From contig NZ_KB898476.1 of assembly GCF_000377645.1 (NCBI RefSeq), positions 62,001 through 126,000 of the forward strand: a stretch of DNA of 64,000 bases, given 5' to 3'. Positions within the stretch are counted from its first letter, which is position 1. Each line of letters starts with the position of its first letter. The translations under genes were made by a program, and so were the position numbers. The notes beneath the pieces were generated by a model that was not told the origin of the DNA, ran no database searches, and was given only the letters and a program-made list of their open reading frames with translations. Source of the DNA: Thiomonas sp. FB-6. GTDB taxonomy: Bacteria; Pseudomonadota; Gammaproteobacteria; Burkholderiales; Burkholderiaceae_C. Shown here one piece after another: positions 45,663 to 54,962 of this stretch.

Positions 45663-46040
45663 ATGCCTCCTGTCACTCCTCCCGCCCGCGTGATGCTGCG
45701 CGCCAAGTTGCACCGCGCCACGCTCACCGGCGCCGACCTGCATTACGAAGGCTCCTGCGGCATCGACCAGTCCCTGCTCGACGCCTGCGACATCCTGCCC
45801 GGCGAACAGATCGAGATCTACAACGTCACCAACGGAGCCCGCCTGAGCACCTACGCGATCTCCGAGCCCGCCGGCAGCGGGCACATCACCCTCAACGGCT
45901 CGGCCGCGCGCCACGCCGCGCTGGGCGACCTGCTGATCATCTGCACCTACGCCGCCATGGACGACGCCACCGCGCGCGCCTTCCGGCCGCGCATCGCGCT
46001 GCTGGACGGCGAGAACCGCATCGCGTCGATGAAGGCTTGA
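45663..46040 (+). CDS. panD: Aspartate 1-decarboxylase
   Basis: Makes beta-alanine for pantothenate and CoA. 125 residues; a pyruvoyl enzyme that self-cleaves. Cleavage site Gly30-Ser31 lies in DLHYEGSCGID, preceded by LRAKLHRATLTGA. Later NVTNGARLSTYAI, GSAARHAALGDLLIICTYAAM are canonical. A start at the ATG 45693 would give 115 residues and is equally possible, since neither has a clear ribosome site. Confidence 0.95.
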   Translation: MPPVTPPARVMLRAKLHRATLTGADLHYEGSCGIDQSLLDACDILPGEQIEIYNVTNGARLSTYAISEPAGSGHITLNGSAARHAALGDLLIICTYAAMDDATARAFRPRIALLDGENRIASMKA

Positions 46041-46093
46041 AGACGCACGCCCGCGCCGGCGCAGCGGGCTGACGCCCCAGCCCGGACGGCGCC

Positions 46094-46714
46094 TCAGCGC
46101 CCGTACACGGCCTGCATGCGCGCCACGCCCAGGGCCTGGGCGGACGCCCGTTCGGCCAGTTGCGCCGCGTCGGCATCGGGCGCGAGATCCAGTCGCGCCA
46201 TGGGCAGCGCCCACAGCGTGAACTCGTAGTGGTGCTGGCCGCTGCCCGGCGGCGGGCAAGGGCCGCCGTAGGCCTGGTTGCCGAAGCTGCTGCGCAGTTG
46301 CCGGGCGCCCGCCGGCAGCGCGGCGCCGCCGGCCGCCCCCGCGCCCAGCGCCAGCCCCGGTGCCGATGCGGGGATATCGGCCACGGCCCAGTGCCACCAG
46401 CCGGCGCCCTTGCGCGCGTCGCGGTCGAACACGGTCAGCGCCAGGCTGCGGGTTCCGGGCGGCAAGCCGCTCCAGTCGATGCGCGGCGACACGTCGGAGC
46501 CGCCGCATCCGGGGCCGTCGTAGCGCTGCTGCGCCGGCACGCCGTCGCGCAGCGTGGGGCTCCACACGCGGAACTCCCCCGCCTTCGCAGCGCCAGGCGC
46601 CACGCCGAGGGCCCCGCCGATCAGCAGGCCGGCCAGCAGGCCCGCCCGCACGCCCGCGCGCACGCGCCGCGCCGGCGACGGCCCGCAGGCGGCAATTCCT
46701 GGTTTCGGTGGCAT
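46094..46714 (-). CDS. YbhB/YbcL-family PEBP-like protein, exported
   Basis: 206 residues. A signal peptide is likely (RAGLLAGLLIGGALGVAPGAAKAG). The PEBP fold reads FRVWSPTLRDGVPAQQRYDGPGCGGSDVSPRIDWSGLPPGTRSLALTVFDRDARKGAGWWHWAVADIP, then GNQAYGGPCPPPGSGQHHYEFTLWAL, all hallmarks of the Raf-kinase-inhibitor-like family. Function in bacteria is unclear; probably a periplasmic ligand-binding protein. It is divergent from the HupK-like gene. Confidence 0.93.
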   Translation of the reverse strand: MPPKPGIAACGPSPARRVRAGVRAGLLAGLLIGGALGVAPGAAKAGEFRVWSPTLRDGVPAQQRYDGPGCGGSDVSPRIDWSGLPPGTRSLALTVFDRDARKGAGWWHWAVADIPASAPGLALGAGAAGGAALPAGARQLRSSFGNQAYGGPCPPPGSGQHHYEFTLWALPMARLDLAPDADAAQLAERASAQALGVARMQAVYGR

Positions 46715-46833
46715 CGCGCAAGCTCCCCGGCGGAATGCGATCGCGGCCGGCCCACGACGGGCAGGCCCGCACGGTCGATTATGCTACGCATACCCCCCGC
46801 GCCACGCCGGCGCGTCGTCCGGAGACCCTTTCG

Positions 46834-48006
46834 ATGGCCGCACTGGGCGTCGCATCCGCGGCCGCCACCCTGCTGAGCGAACACCGTCTGCGCATGGTGC
46901 TGCGCCCGGACGGGCATGGGCTCACCCTGGTGGAGCCGCTGCCCCGGCGCCCCTCGCAGGCCCATCGCATGCTCATCGGGCGCAACGCGCAACAGGCGCT
47001 GGCCCTGCTTCCCAATCTGGTTCCGGTCAGCGGCAAGGCGCACCGGGCGGCCGCTGCCGCGGCCCTCGGAACCCTGCAGCCGGACCACGGGCGCAATGTG
47101 TGGATCGACCAGCGCCCGCTGCTGCTCGAGCGCCTGCACGAACACCTGCTGCCGCTGCACCGCGACTGGCCCCTGTGCATGGCGCAGGCGCCTTCCCAGA
47201 GCACGCTGCAGGACATCGACTCCGTGGCGCGCTCGCTGGACGCTCCGCGCGCCGAGCCCCAGGCGCTGGCCGCGCTGCGCGAACTCGTGGAGTCGCGCAG
47301 CCTGGGCATGCCGGCGCGGGACTTTCTGCAGATCGACAGCGCCGACGCCCTGCTGCGCTGGGCTCGCGAGCACGACACCCTCACCCCGGCGCGCTTCATC
47401 GCCTGGCTGGCCGATCAGCCGCTGGCGCTGGCCGCCGCCGCACTGCCGCCGCCGCTGGGCACGCCCCCGCCCGGCGAGTTCGCGGCCAGGCTGCTCGGCG
47501 ACCCGACGGGGCGTTTCCAGAGCGATCCGCAGTGGCACGGAAGCTGCCGCGAGACCGGGCCGTGGGCGCGGCTGCAGCAGCGCGCGCTGCTGCGCGACCT
47601 GGCCGGCGACGGTGCGCCGGCCGCGGCGCCGCTGGTCGCGCGCTTTGCCGCGCGCCTGCTGGAACTGGCCGAGACCCTGCTGGCCTGGATGGGCGAGGCC
47701 GACATGCCGCCGACCATGAAGGCCGCCGCGGGCCTGGGCCTGGCCGACTCCGCGCGCGGCCTGCTCGCCTATGGTGTGGAACTCGACCACGGCGAGCGCA
47801 TCGCGCGCTGCCTGATCCTCGCGCCGGCGCAGTGGAATTTCCACCCCCAGGGAACGGCTGCGCAGTTGCTGCGTTCGATCGCGTGGACCACGCCGCGCCA
47901 GGTGGCGCAGACGGCCAGCCTGGTGGCCTGCGCGGTGGATCCCTTCGTACGCTGCGATTTCGCGCTGCCCGGCGCGGCTTCGGCCGGAGTCAGCGCGGGC
48001 GGATGA
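46834..48006 (+). CDS. HupK-like protein (hydrogenase large-subunit relative), orphan
   Basis: 390 residues with GGAG 9 nt before the ATG. It resembles HupK, a degenerate nickel-hydrogenase large subunit used in hydrogenase maturation: AHRMLIGRNAQQALALLPNLVPVSGKAHRAA replaces the L1 RxCGxC..AH segment with no cysteines, and the end has APAQWNFHPQGTAAQLLRS and VACAVDPFVRCDFAL, which mimics DPCxxC but keeps only Cys374 of the pair. HAMP and catalytic metal binding are therefore not expected. No hydrogenase genes are near. It overlaps the convergent thioesterase gene by 17 bp. Confidence 0.65.
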   Translation: MAALGVASAAATLLSEHRLRMVLRPDGHGLTLVEPLPRRPSQAHRMLIGRNAQQALALLPNLVPVSGKAHRAAAAAALGTLQPDHGRNVWIDQRPLLLERLHEHLLPLHRDWPLCMAQAPSQSTLQDIDSVARSLDAPRAEPQALAALRELVESRSLGMPARDFLQIDSADALLRWAREHDTLTPARFIAWLADQPLALAAAALPPPLGTPPPGEFAARLLGDPTGRFQSDPQWHGSCRETGPWARLQQRALLRDLAGDGAPAAAPLVARFAARLLELAETLLAWMGEADMPPTMKAAAGLGLADSARGLLAYGVELDHGERIARCLILAPAQWNFHPQGTAAQLLRSIAWTTPRQVAQTASLVACAVDPFVRCDFALPGAASAGVSAGG

Positions 48007-48775
48007 ACAGGGTGTGCAGGCTGCGCCCGAAGGCGCCGTCGGCGTCGAACACCGTGGTATGGCTGGTGCCCACGCCGGCATCGTCGATGGTCGTGCGCGC
48101 GTCGATGCCCAGCCAGGGGTGGCGAGGCTCGCGCTGCAGGCTGAGTTGCAGGTCCACCGGCACGAAACTCCACGAATGCACGGGCAACTCGGCGCTCAGG
48201 CCGTTGGCCGAATCGAGCAGCAGCAACAGGCGTTCCAGCCCGGACTCGGCCTGGCCGCGCACCAGGGGAATGCGCGGCCGCGCCCACACGGTGGCCGGCC
48301 CCAGGCTGGCAAAGCCGCCGCGGGTGAAGCGCCACTCGATGGCCTCGCCGTAGGGAAAGCTGCCGACGCCTTCGAACAACTGCTGCGCCTGGGGCCCGGG
48401 CAACGCGGGAGGCTCGAAGGGCTCGGGCACCGCGCCCACGCAGCCCGGCTCGCGCTGCAGGCGCCAGGCGCGGGCCAGCAACACCTCGCGCCCGCCCGCG
48501 CTCATGCGCGCCTCGACCAGTTCGACCCGGCGTCCGGGCCGCGCCATGCGCACTTCCACGCGGCACGGAGCCAGCGGCACGGGGCTGAGGATTTCCACGC
48601 CCAGGCGCGCGATCTGCAGTTCCTCGCGCGGCTCGAAGCCCCGGATCGCATGGCTGAGCAAGGCGATGGGCGGACCGCCGTGCAACAGCTCCGGGGCCCA
48701 GGGGCCGACCGCCGCCACCGTGGGCTCGTAGTCCTGCTCACCGGTCTGCAGATAGAAGGCTTCGGGAAGTTCCAT
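47990..48775 (-). CDS. Acyl-CoA thioesterase family protein (double hotdog)
   Basis: 261 residues from [19 protein letters not shown]. Two hotdog repeats: the first has [21 protein letters not shown] and [34 protein letters not shown], the second [45 protein letters not shown] and [23 protein letters not shown]. This matches the TesB-like thioesterase superfamily (4HBT_3 type). Substrate unknown. Alternative upstream starts lack support. It is convergent with the HupK-like gene. Confidence 0.87.
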   Translation of the reverse strand: MELPEAFYLQTGEQDYEPTVAAVGPWAPELLHGGPPIALLSHAIRGFEPREELQIARLGVEILSPVPLAPCRVEVRMARPGRRVELVEARMSAGGREVLLARAWRLQREPGCVGAVPEPFEPPALPGPQAQQLFEGVGSFPYGEAIEWRFTRGGFASLGPATVWARPRIPLVRGQAESGLERLLLLLDSANGLSAELPVHSWSFVPVDLQLSLQREPRHPWLGIDARTTIDDAGVGTSHTTVFDADGAFGRSLHTLFIRPR

Positions 48776-48962
48776 GGAACCAGGCAGGCGGGCTGCGCCG
48801 CGCGACGAATGGGGGTCCGGCCATGCTAGCCGCGTCGGCGCCGGCGCGTGCGCGGCGCGCAGGAAGGCTTCACGTTGCGGCAATGCGCCAGCAACACGTC
48901 GAGGCTACGCTGCTCACCAGGTTGTCTCCCCTGCTCCTGCTCTGGATGGCGAGCGAGCTTCA

Positions 48963-48991
48963 CCCAGCCCCGGCGCTGGGTTTCTTTTTTT
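48963..48991 (+). terminator. Intrinsic terminator with no gene before it
   Basis: CCCAGC (48963-48968), loop CCCGGC, GCTGGG (48975-48980), then TTTCTTTTTTT (48981-48991). It is a classic factor-independent terminator on the plus strand. The plus strand upstream (48007-48962) has no gene except the minus-strand thioesterase, so it may end a small RNA starting within 48780-48960. The gap 48776-49062 holds nothing else I can support. Confidence 0.65.
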
Positions 48992-49062
48992 GGGGCTGGC
49001 GTTCAGCCAGTGGCGACGCGGTGGATCCCATGGCGTGATGCAGCGCTTGTTCATGGGTAGAC

Positions 49063-49269
49063 ATGGGTCCGCACATGGGCAAGCGGGTCAGGGGCTTCGA
49101 CCGGGACAATGCGATGCGATTCGAGATCGCCAGGAAGGAAGCGGCGCTGAACATGCGCATCCCCGCGGCGTGGCTGGATGCGATCAAGGCCAAGGCGGCC
49201 AGCAAGGGCCTGCCCTGTTCGCGTTACGTGCGGATGCTGCTGGAGGCCGATATCGCTCGGTCACGCTAA
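49063..49269 (+). CDS. Ribbon-helix-helix (CopG-like) protein, orphan antitoxin candidate
   Basis: 68 residues (or 64 from the ATG at 49075). The C-terminal half [36 protein letters not shown] reads as a beta strand and two helices of an RHH DNA-binding fold, as in CopG/BrnA antitoxins. No toxin gene precedes or follows. It may be a stray antitoxin or a regulator. Confidence 0.6.
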   Translation: MGPHMGKRVRGFDRDNAMRFEIARKEAALNMRIPAAWLDAIKAKAASKGLPCSRYVRMLLEADIARSR

Positions 49270-49346
49270 TCGCCTCATCGGGCATCCGATGGTGCGCCGG
49301 GCCGCGGCCCGGCGGAATCGGACCTTGCTCCAGGACACATGAAATT

Positions 49347-49423
<77 letters not shown>

Positions 49424-49480
49424 AAGCTGGTATTCTAGGCGAGGGTTTGTACCCGTCCCTTGCCAAGCCTCATTCCACCC

Positions 49481-50008
49481 ATGCAGCTCTCGCGAAATCG
49501 CTCCGTTTCCCCGTGGTTCCTGGTGATCAACCTGCTCGTGGCGCTGGCCTGCGTGGCCATCCTGGGCGGCGCGGTGTGGGTGCAGCAGGCGCAAGGCGCC
49601 CTGCCCTGCGCGCTGTGCGTGCTGCAGCGCATGGCCTACCTGGGGGTGCTGGTTTTTTCCCTGCTGGCGGCGCTGGGCTTCGGCATGCGTAGCCCGGGGC
49701 TGAGCCGCGCGGCCTTGTGGCTGGGGCTGCTGGCGGTGCTGGGCGGCGTGATCTTCGCCGCCAAGCACGTGTGGCTGCTCTATCACCCCGAGCAGACCTG
49801 CGGGCTGGACCCGCTGGCCACGCGCATCAATGCCTGGGGGGTGACGGCGCTCGCGCCCTGGCTGCTGCGCGCGGACGGCCTGTGCAGCGACATTCCCTAT
49901 CTGTTCGGCATTCCCCTGCCCATGCTGTCGGGCGTCGGCCTGCTGGGCCTGGGTGTGCTGATGGGCGCCAGCCTGCCGGCCGCGCGGCGCCTGGGCTCGC
50001 GGCGCTGA
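49481..50008 (+). CDS. dsbB: Disulfide bond formation protein B
   Basis: 175 residues from the ATG at 49481; an in-frame TTG at 49460 is less likely. Four membrane helices. First redox pair in [14 protein letters not shown], second pair in the periplasmic loop [10 protein letters not shown] and [16 protein letters not shown]. DsbB reoxidises DsbA and passes electrons to quinone. Monocistronic. Confidence 0.95.
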   Translation: MQLSRNRSVSPWFLVINLLVALACVAILGGAVWVQQAQGALPCALCVLQRMAYLGVLVFSLLAALGFGMRSPGLSRAALWLGLLAVLGGVIFAAKHVWLLYHPEQTCGLDPLATRINAWGVTALAPWLLRADGLCSDIPYLFGIPLPMLSGVGLLGLGVLMGASLPAARRLGSRR

Positions 50009-50077
50009 CACCGCCGCGCGCGCGGCGCGAGGGCGGCCGCGCGCATGCGGCCCGCGCGCCGGCGCGGGCCCCGGGGC

Positions 50078-50860
50078 TTACTGCATGAACCAGCCGTGGC
50101 TGACCACCAGCGACTGGCCGGTCAGCGCGTTGGACTCGAAGCCCGCGAACAGCAGCGCCACCTCGGCCACGTCCTGCACGGTGGTGAACTCGCCGTCCAC
50201 GGTTTCCTTGAGCATCACCTTGGCGATGACGTCGGCCTCGCTGATGCCGAGTTCCTTGGCCTGCTCGGGAATCTGCTTGTCCACCAGCGGCGTGCGCACG
50301 AAGCCGGGGCAGATCACGTTGGCGCGGATGCCGTGCTTGCCGCCTTCCTTGGACACTGTCTTGCACAGGCCGATCAGGCCGTGCTTGGCGGTCACGTAGG
50401 CCGACTTGAGCACCGAGGCTTCCTTGGAGTGCACCGAGCCCATGTAGATGATGCTGCCGCCGCGCCCCGAGGCCTTCATGTGGGGCACGCAGGCCTTGGT
50501 GGTGAGGAAGGCGCCGTCGAGGTGGATGGCCAGCATCTTCTTCCATTCGGCGAAGGGGAACTCCTCCACCGGGTGCACGATCTGCACGCCGGCGTTGCTG
50601 ACCAGCACGTCCACGCCACCCCAGGCCTTCACCACCTTGTCCACCGCTGCGTTCACCTCGGACTCACTGGTGACGTCCATGGTCACCGCCATGGCCTGGC
50701 CGCCGGCCTTCTGGATCTCGTCCACCACCGCCTGCGCGGCCTGCAGGTTGATGTCGGCGATCACCACCTTGCCGCCCTCGCGCGCATAGGTCAGCGCGAT
50801 CTGCTTGCCGATGCCGCTGGCCGCGCCGGTGACGATGCAAACCTTGTCCTTGAGTTTCAT
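50078..50860 (-). CDS. bdhA: 3-hydroxybutyrate dehydrogenase
   Basis: 260 residues from [26 protein letters not shown] enzyme that interconverts 3-hydroxybutyrate and acetoacetate with NAD. NAD motif [11 protein letters not shown] motif [16 protein letters not shown], catalytic [26 protein letters not shown] with Tyr and Lys, [20 protein letters not shown], and the end [14 protein letters not shown], all typical of BdhA. It is the third gene after the patatin and adc genes, so the set handles PHB breakdown products. Confidence 0.94.
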   Translation of the reverse strand: MKLKDKVCIVTGAASGIGKQIALTYAREGGKVVIADINLQAAQAVVDEIQKAGGQAMAVTMDVTSESEVNAAVDKVVKAWGGVDVLVSNAGVQIVHPVEEFPFAEWKKMLAIHLDGAFLTTKACVPHMKASGRGGSIIYMGSVHSKEASVLKSAYVTAKHGLIGLCKTVSKEGGKHGIRANVICPGFVRTPLVDKQIPEQAKELGISEADVIAKVMLKETVDGEFTTVQDVAEVALLFAGFESNALTGQSLVVSHGWFMQ

Positions 50861-50916
50861 GGCTGATCTCCGTGTCGTTGTAGGTTGGTAGAGCGAGTTG
50901 CGAGGGTTGCGCGGCT

Positions 50917-51657
50917 TCAGGCCAGGTAGTCGTGCACGACGCGGCCCAGGCCCAGCGTGAGGTCGGTGAGCACGTGCACGCCCGACACCACTTCCAGCAC
51001 CGGCAGGCGGGCCACCGGGGCCAACGCATGCTCGGCCAGCTGCAGGGCCGCGGGGCCGGTCCACGCGCCCTTCACCACCACGTCTTCCAGATGGTATTCA
51101 ACCAGCTCGCAAATACGCGCGCTTCCGTCGACGTGGGGGATGATCTTCAGCAGGTAGTTCGGCTCCAGCAGGCCCGGCAGCAGCGCCTGCGCGTCGAGCG
51201 CGCGGTGCTTGTACCCCATGGTGGCGGTGGCCACGCGCACGCTGCCGTAGTCCAGCGTGCCCAGCAGGGTGTCGGTCTGCACCTGCAGCAAGGGGGCCGC
51301 CAGCTTCTTGGGAAAACCCCAGAGCTCGCGCCCGCCGGCGATCGGGGCCTCGTCGTTGAGGAACATCGAGTGCACGTAGCTGCCCTTGCGCCCCTGGTAC
51401 AGCACCGGGATCACCTGGCCGGACTCGGTGTAGTCGCCGAAGCCCGTGGAGTCGGGCATGCGGATGAATTCGTACTTGACCAGCGGCTCGTCGGGAATCT
51501 GCAGCGGCTCCGGCACCACCGCGCGCAGGGCGTCGGGGTCGGTGCGGTAGGTGACCACCAGGAACTCGCGGTCGACGAAGCGGTAGGGCCCCGGCGGAAA
51601 GGCCGGGCTGGTCAGGGGCATCGCGAAGGCATTGCGTCGTACGTCATCGAGCTTCAT
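50917..51657 (-). CDS. adc: Acetoacetate decarboxylase
   Basis: 246 residues. [40 protein letters not shown] fits the family. Schiff-base lysine is Lys117 in [12 protein letters not shown] (GFPKK, with Lys118 beside it, as in Clostridium Adc). The start overlaps the patatin stop in ATGA (51654-51657). Acts on acetoacetate, the product of the adjacent BdhA. Confidence 0.92.
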   Translation of the reverse strand: MKLDDVRRNAFAMPLTSPAFPPGPYRFVDREFLVVTYRTDPDALRAVVPEPLQIPDEPLVKYEFIRMPDSTGFGDYTESGQVIPVLYQGRKGSYVHSMFLNDEAPIAGGRELWGFPKKLAAPLLQVQTDTLLGTLDYGSVRVATATMGYKHRALDAQALLPGLLEPNYLLKIIPHVDGSARICELVEYHLEDVVVKGAWTGPAALQLAEHALAPVARLPVLEVVSGVHVLTDLTLGLGRVVHDYLA

Positions 51658-52892
51658 GCTTGGGGTCCTCCTGGTTTCTCGTCGGCCGCGGGCACGTCGA
51701 ATACGTGGACGCCGTCGGCCTCCGGATCGTGGTTGCGCCAACTCGGATCGCCGAGGGTGCGGGTCATGTCGGCCACGCCGGCCTGCCAGTGCTCGGCCAT
51801 CGAGCGGCGCGAGAACTCGTAGTCCTTCGACTGGCCTTCGTAGCCCTTGCTGCGGTAGATGAGGTGCACGATGTCCATGCCCGCGCGGCGCTGGTGCAGG
51901 CGCGCCAGCGCCTGCACGTCGGGGTCGTCGCGCAGCTGCGCGGGCAGCTTGTCCAGCAGCCTGCGCGCGGCCTGGGCCAGGCGCTGGCGTTCCAGCGCGT
52001 GGGTGGTGTTCAGGCGCGTGCGGCTGGAAAAGCGGATGTCCTTCTCGCGCGCCACCACCTCGCCCATGGTGCCGGGCACGGGGCCCAGCGCCGAGAACAG
52101 GTCGACCTGGAACACCACGCGCCGTCGCTCGGCCGGCTGGTCGAGCACGTACTGCAGCGGCGTGTTGGACACCAGGCCGCCGTCCCAGTAGGACTCGCCG
52201 TCGATCTCCACCGGCGGGAAGCCCGGCGGCAGCGCGCCGCTGGCCATGATGTGGCGCGCGTCCAGGCGCCGCGTGGTGGAGTCGAAATACTCGAAGTTGC
52301 CGGTACGCACGTTCACCGCGCCCACGGAAAGCCGGGTCGGCCCGTCGTTGATGCGATCGAAGTCGACCAGGCGCTCGAGCGTGCGCTGGAGCGGCGAGGT
52401 GTCGTAGTGGCTGACCGCGCCGTCGGTGCCGCGGGGATGCCAGCCCGCCGGAGGGATGCGGGGCATGAAAAAGCCCGGCACGCCGAATAGCACGCCGCGC
52501 AAGGCGCTGGCCTCGTTGAAGGCGCCGCGCAAGTCTCCGTCGAGCACGTGGGCCAGGCCGGCGGGCATCGGCGAGCTGACCACGTCCCAGAACTCGCGCA
52601 GGCGCTCCAGGCGCTTGCCCGGCGGGTTGCCGGCGATCAGCGCGGCGTTGATGGCTCCGATGGACACCCCGGCCACCCAGTCGGGGTCGCGGTGGACCGC
52701 GCGCAGGACCTCGTAGACGCCGCCCTGGTAGGCCCCCAGCGCGCCGCCGCCTTGCAGCACCAGGATGCATTCGGACTCGGCGCAGCGCTGGTCGGTGGTT
52801 TCGGCGACGGCAGGCTGGGCGGATCGGGCCGATCGGGAGGGCCTGGACGATCGGGAGGAGCTGGAGGAAGTACTTGCTTTCTTGGTCGGCAT
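51654..52892 (-). CDS. Patatin-like phospholipase family protein
   Basis: 412 residues from [11 protein letters not shown], with a Ser/Arg-rich low-complexity lead of some 30 residues. Patatin domain: [20 protein letters not shown] (oxyanion hole), nucleophile Ser in [14 protein letters not shown], catalytic Asp in [11 protein letters not shown]. First gene of the run with adc and bdhA; linked in many betaproteobacteria to PHB metabolism, so a PHB depolymerase-like or lipid acyl hydrolase role is plausible by context. Confidence 0.9.
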   Translation of the reverse strand: MPTKKASTSSSSSRSSRPSRSARSAQPAVAETTDQRCAESECILVLQGGGALGAYQGGVYEVLRAVHRDPDWVAGVSIGAINAALIAGNPPGKRLERLREFWDVVSSPMPAGLAHVLDGDLRGAFNEASALRGVLFGVPGFFMPRIPPAGWHPRGTDGAVSHYDTSPLQRTLERLVDFDRINDGPTRLSVGAVNVRTGNFEYFDSTTRRLDARHIMASGALPPGFPPVEIDGESYWDGGLVSNTPLQYVLDQPAERRRVVFQVDLFSALGPVPGTMGEVVAREKDIRFSSRTRLNTTHALERQRLAQAARRLLDKLPAQLRDDPDVQALARLHQRRAGMDIVHLIYRSKGYEGQSKDYEFSRRSMAEHWQAGVADMTRTLGDPSWRNHDPEADGVHVFDVPAADEKPGGPQA

Positions 52893-53010
52893 GTTCGCCT
52901 CGCTCTTGGGCTCGTACGGCAGGCAACGCGGGATCGCGTCGTGTCTGCTGCAGTGCACAAGGTTAACAGCGAGGCGCTGCCGTCCGTGTTACAGAATCCT
53001 CTCGGGCATG

Positions 53011-53042
53011 AAAAAACCCCCACGCCGTCATGGTCGTGGGGG
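53011..53042 (-). terminator. Intrinsic terminator of ctaD
   Basis: On the minus strand CCCCCACG, a 10-nt loop and CGTGGGGG are followed by six T (53016-53011). It lies 36 bp past the ctaD stop, so the gene is transcribed alone on this side. Confidence 0.88.
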
Positions 53043-53077
53043 TCGATGCGGGCGAACTCGCGCGGATCAGTCGCGGA

Positions 53078-54706
53078 TCAGTCGTGCAGCACGCGGGTGG
53101 CCGCCTCGTTGAGCCGCGGCGGGGTCTCGAAGGTGTGGAAGGGCGGCGGCGAAGGCACTTCCCATTCCAGGCCCTCGGCACCGTCCCAGGGGCGCTGCGG
53201 CGCCTTCACGCCCTGGTGGCGCAGCATCGGCAGCACCACGGCGAACAGGAAGTACACCTGCGCCAGGCCGAAGATGAAGGCCCCGATCGACGACAGCTGG
53301 TTGAAGTCGGTGAACTGCAGCGGGTAGTCGGCGTAGCGCCGGACCATGCCGCCCAGGCCCAGGAAGAACTGCGGGAAGAAGGTCAGGTTGAAGCCGATCA
53401 TCGACAGCCAGAAGTGGATCTGGCCGGCGCGCTCGTCGTACATCACCCCGGACCACTTCGGGCCCCAGTAGTACACGGCCATGAAGATCGCGAACAGCGA
53501 GCCGGCGACCATCGTGTAGTGGAAGTGCGCCACCACGTAGTAGGTGTTGTGCACGGCGGTGTCGATGGGCACCATGGCCAGCACCAGGCCGGTGAAGCCG
53601 CCGATCAGGAACACCACGATGAAGCCGATGGCGAACAGCATCGGGGTCTCGAAGCTCAGCGCCCCGCGCCACATCGTGGCCACCCAGTTGAACACCTTCA
53701 CGCCGGTGGGCACCGCGATCAGCATGGTCGCGTACATGAAGAACAGCTGGCCGAAGGTCGGCATGCCGGCCGTGAACATGTGGTGGGCCCACACGATGAA
53801 CGACAGGATGGCGATCGACGCGGTCGCGTACACCATCGAGCTGTAGCCGAACAGGGGCTTGCGCGAGAAGGTGGGCACGACGGTGCTCATGACGCCGAAG
53901 GACGGCAGGATCAGCACGTACACCTCGGGGTGCCCCATGAACCAGAACAGATGCTGGTACAGCACGGGGTCGCCGCCGCCGGCGGTGTTGAAGAAGTTGG
54001 TCCCGAAGTGGCGGTCGGTCAGGGTCATCGTGACCGCGCCGGCCAGCACCGGCATGATGGCGATCAGCAGGTAGGCGGTGATCAGCCAGGTCCACGTGAA
54101 CATGGGCATCTTCATCAGCGTCATGCCCGGCGCGCGCATGTTCAGGATGGTGACGATGATGTTGATCGAACCCATGATCGACGACGCGCCCAGGATGTGC
54201 ACGGCGAAGATGGTCAGGTCCATGCTCATGCCCTGCTGCACGGTCAGCGGGGCATACAGGGTCCAGCCCACGTCCGGAGCGCCGCCCGGCACGAAGAAGG
54301 CCGACACCCCCAGGATGGCCGCCGGGATCAGCAGCCAGAAGCTGAGGTTGTTCATGCGCGGGAAGGCCATGTCCGGCGCGCCGATCTGCAGCGGGATCAT
54401 CCAGTTGGCCAGCCCCGTCAGCGCGGGCATCACGGCCATGAAGATCATGATCAGGCCGTGCATGGTCGAGAACGACAGGAACATCTGGGGATTCAGGAAC
54501 TGGATCCCCGGATCGAAGAGCTCGGCGCGGATGCCCATCGCCAGCAGGCCCCCGACGAACAGCATGGACAGCGCGAACACCAGGTACATCGTGCCGATGT
54601 CCTTGTGATTCGTCGAGAACAGCCAGCGCCGCCAGCCATGCGGGTGGTCGTGGGCATGGTCGGCATCATGTGCCGGCGCATGGACTGGATCGAGCACGAC
54701 GCTCAT
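53078..54706 (-). CDS. ctaD: Cytochrome c oxidase subunit I (aa3 type)
   Basis: 542 residues, twelve membrane helices. Low-spin haem and binuclear-centre ligands are seen: FSTMHGLIMIF, HPEVYVLILPSFG (His-Tyr pair), WAHHMFTAGM and HFHYTMVAG. D-channel Asp in GAPDMAFPRMNNLSFWL, Glu in GHPEVY and the K-channel lysine in PTGVKVFNW make it an A1-type oxidase. AAGGAGT precedes the ATG, behind an A/T-rich promoter zone (54717-54760). The usual partner genes (subunit II, assembly factor, subunit III) are absent on both sides. Confidence 0.97.
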   Translation of the reverse strand: MSVVLDPVHAPAHDADHAHDHPHGWRRWLFSTNHKDIGTMYLVFALSMLFVGGLLAMGIRAELFDPGIQFLNPQMFLSFSTMHGLIMIFMAVMPALTGLANWMIPLQIGAPDMAFPRMNNLSFWLLIPAAILGVSAFFVPGGAPDVGWTLYAPLTVQQGMSMDLTIFAVHILGASSIMGSINIIVTILNMRAPGMTLMKMPMFTWTWLITAYLLIAIMPVLAGAVTMTLTDRHFGTNFFNTAGGGDPVLYQHLFWFMGHPEVYVLILPSFGVMSTVVPTFSRKPLFGYSSMVYATASIAILSFIVWAHHMFTAGMPTFGQLFFMYATMLIAVPTGVKVFNWVATMWRGALSFETPMLFAIGFIVVFLIGGFTGLVLAMVPIDTAVHNTYYVVAHFHYTMVAGSLFAIFMAVYYWGPKWSGVMYDERAGQIHFWLSMIGFNLTFFPQFFLGLGGMVRRYADYPLQFTDFNQLSSIGAFIFGLAQVYFLFAVVLPMLRHQGVKAPQRPWDGAEGLEWEVPSPPPFHTFETPPRLNEAATRVLHD

Positions 54707-54889
54707 CGAAGACTCCTTTTTGCTTGCTGTAAATATCGAAAAATCAAAAACCGGAAAGCGCGATTCGTTTCATTCCCGCCAGGCTCGCGCATCCCGCGCG
54801 CGGCCCGCGCAACCCCGGCAGCATACACCTGACGGCACCGACGAACCGGTTTTCGCGCGGCTGCGAATCTGAGACTTTGTAGCCCCGAA

Positions 54890-54920
54890 GCCTCTCGACG
54901 GGCTCAGGGTTAACCCGGAT
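54890..54920. repeat. REP-like fragment with GGGTTAACCC palindrome
   Basis: CTCTCGACGGGCTCAGGG resembles the widespread proteobacterial repeat with TCGACAGGCTCAGGGCGAACGG. The 10-bp perfect palindrome GGGTTAACCC (54907-54916) lies within it. Nothing else is seen in 54707-54962 apart from the ctaD promoter. Confidence 0.35.
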
Positions 54921-54962
54921 CCCGCCTGATGGTGGTCAAGCCCGGCGACGATGCCCTGCCCC

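Noticed and set aside
53030-54832. A 600-codon plus-strand frame over ctaD
   Set aside because: His/Gln/Arg-rich shadow of the oxidase gene on the other strand.
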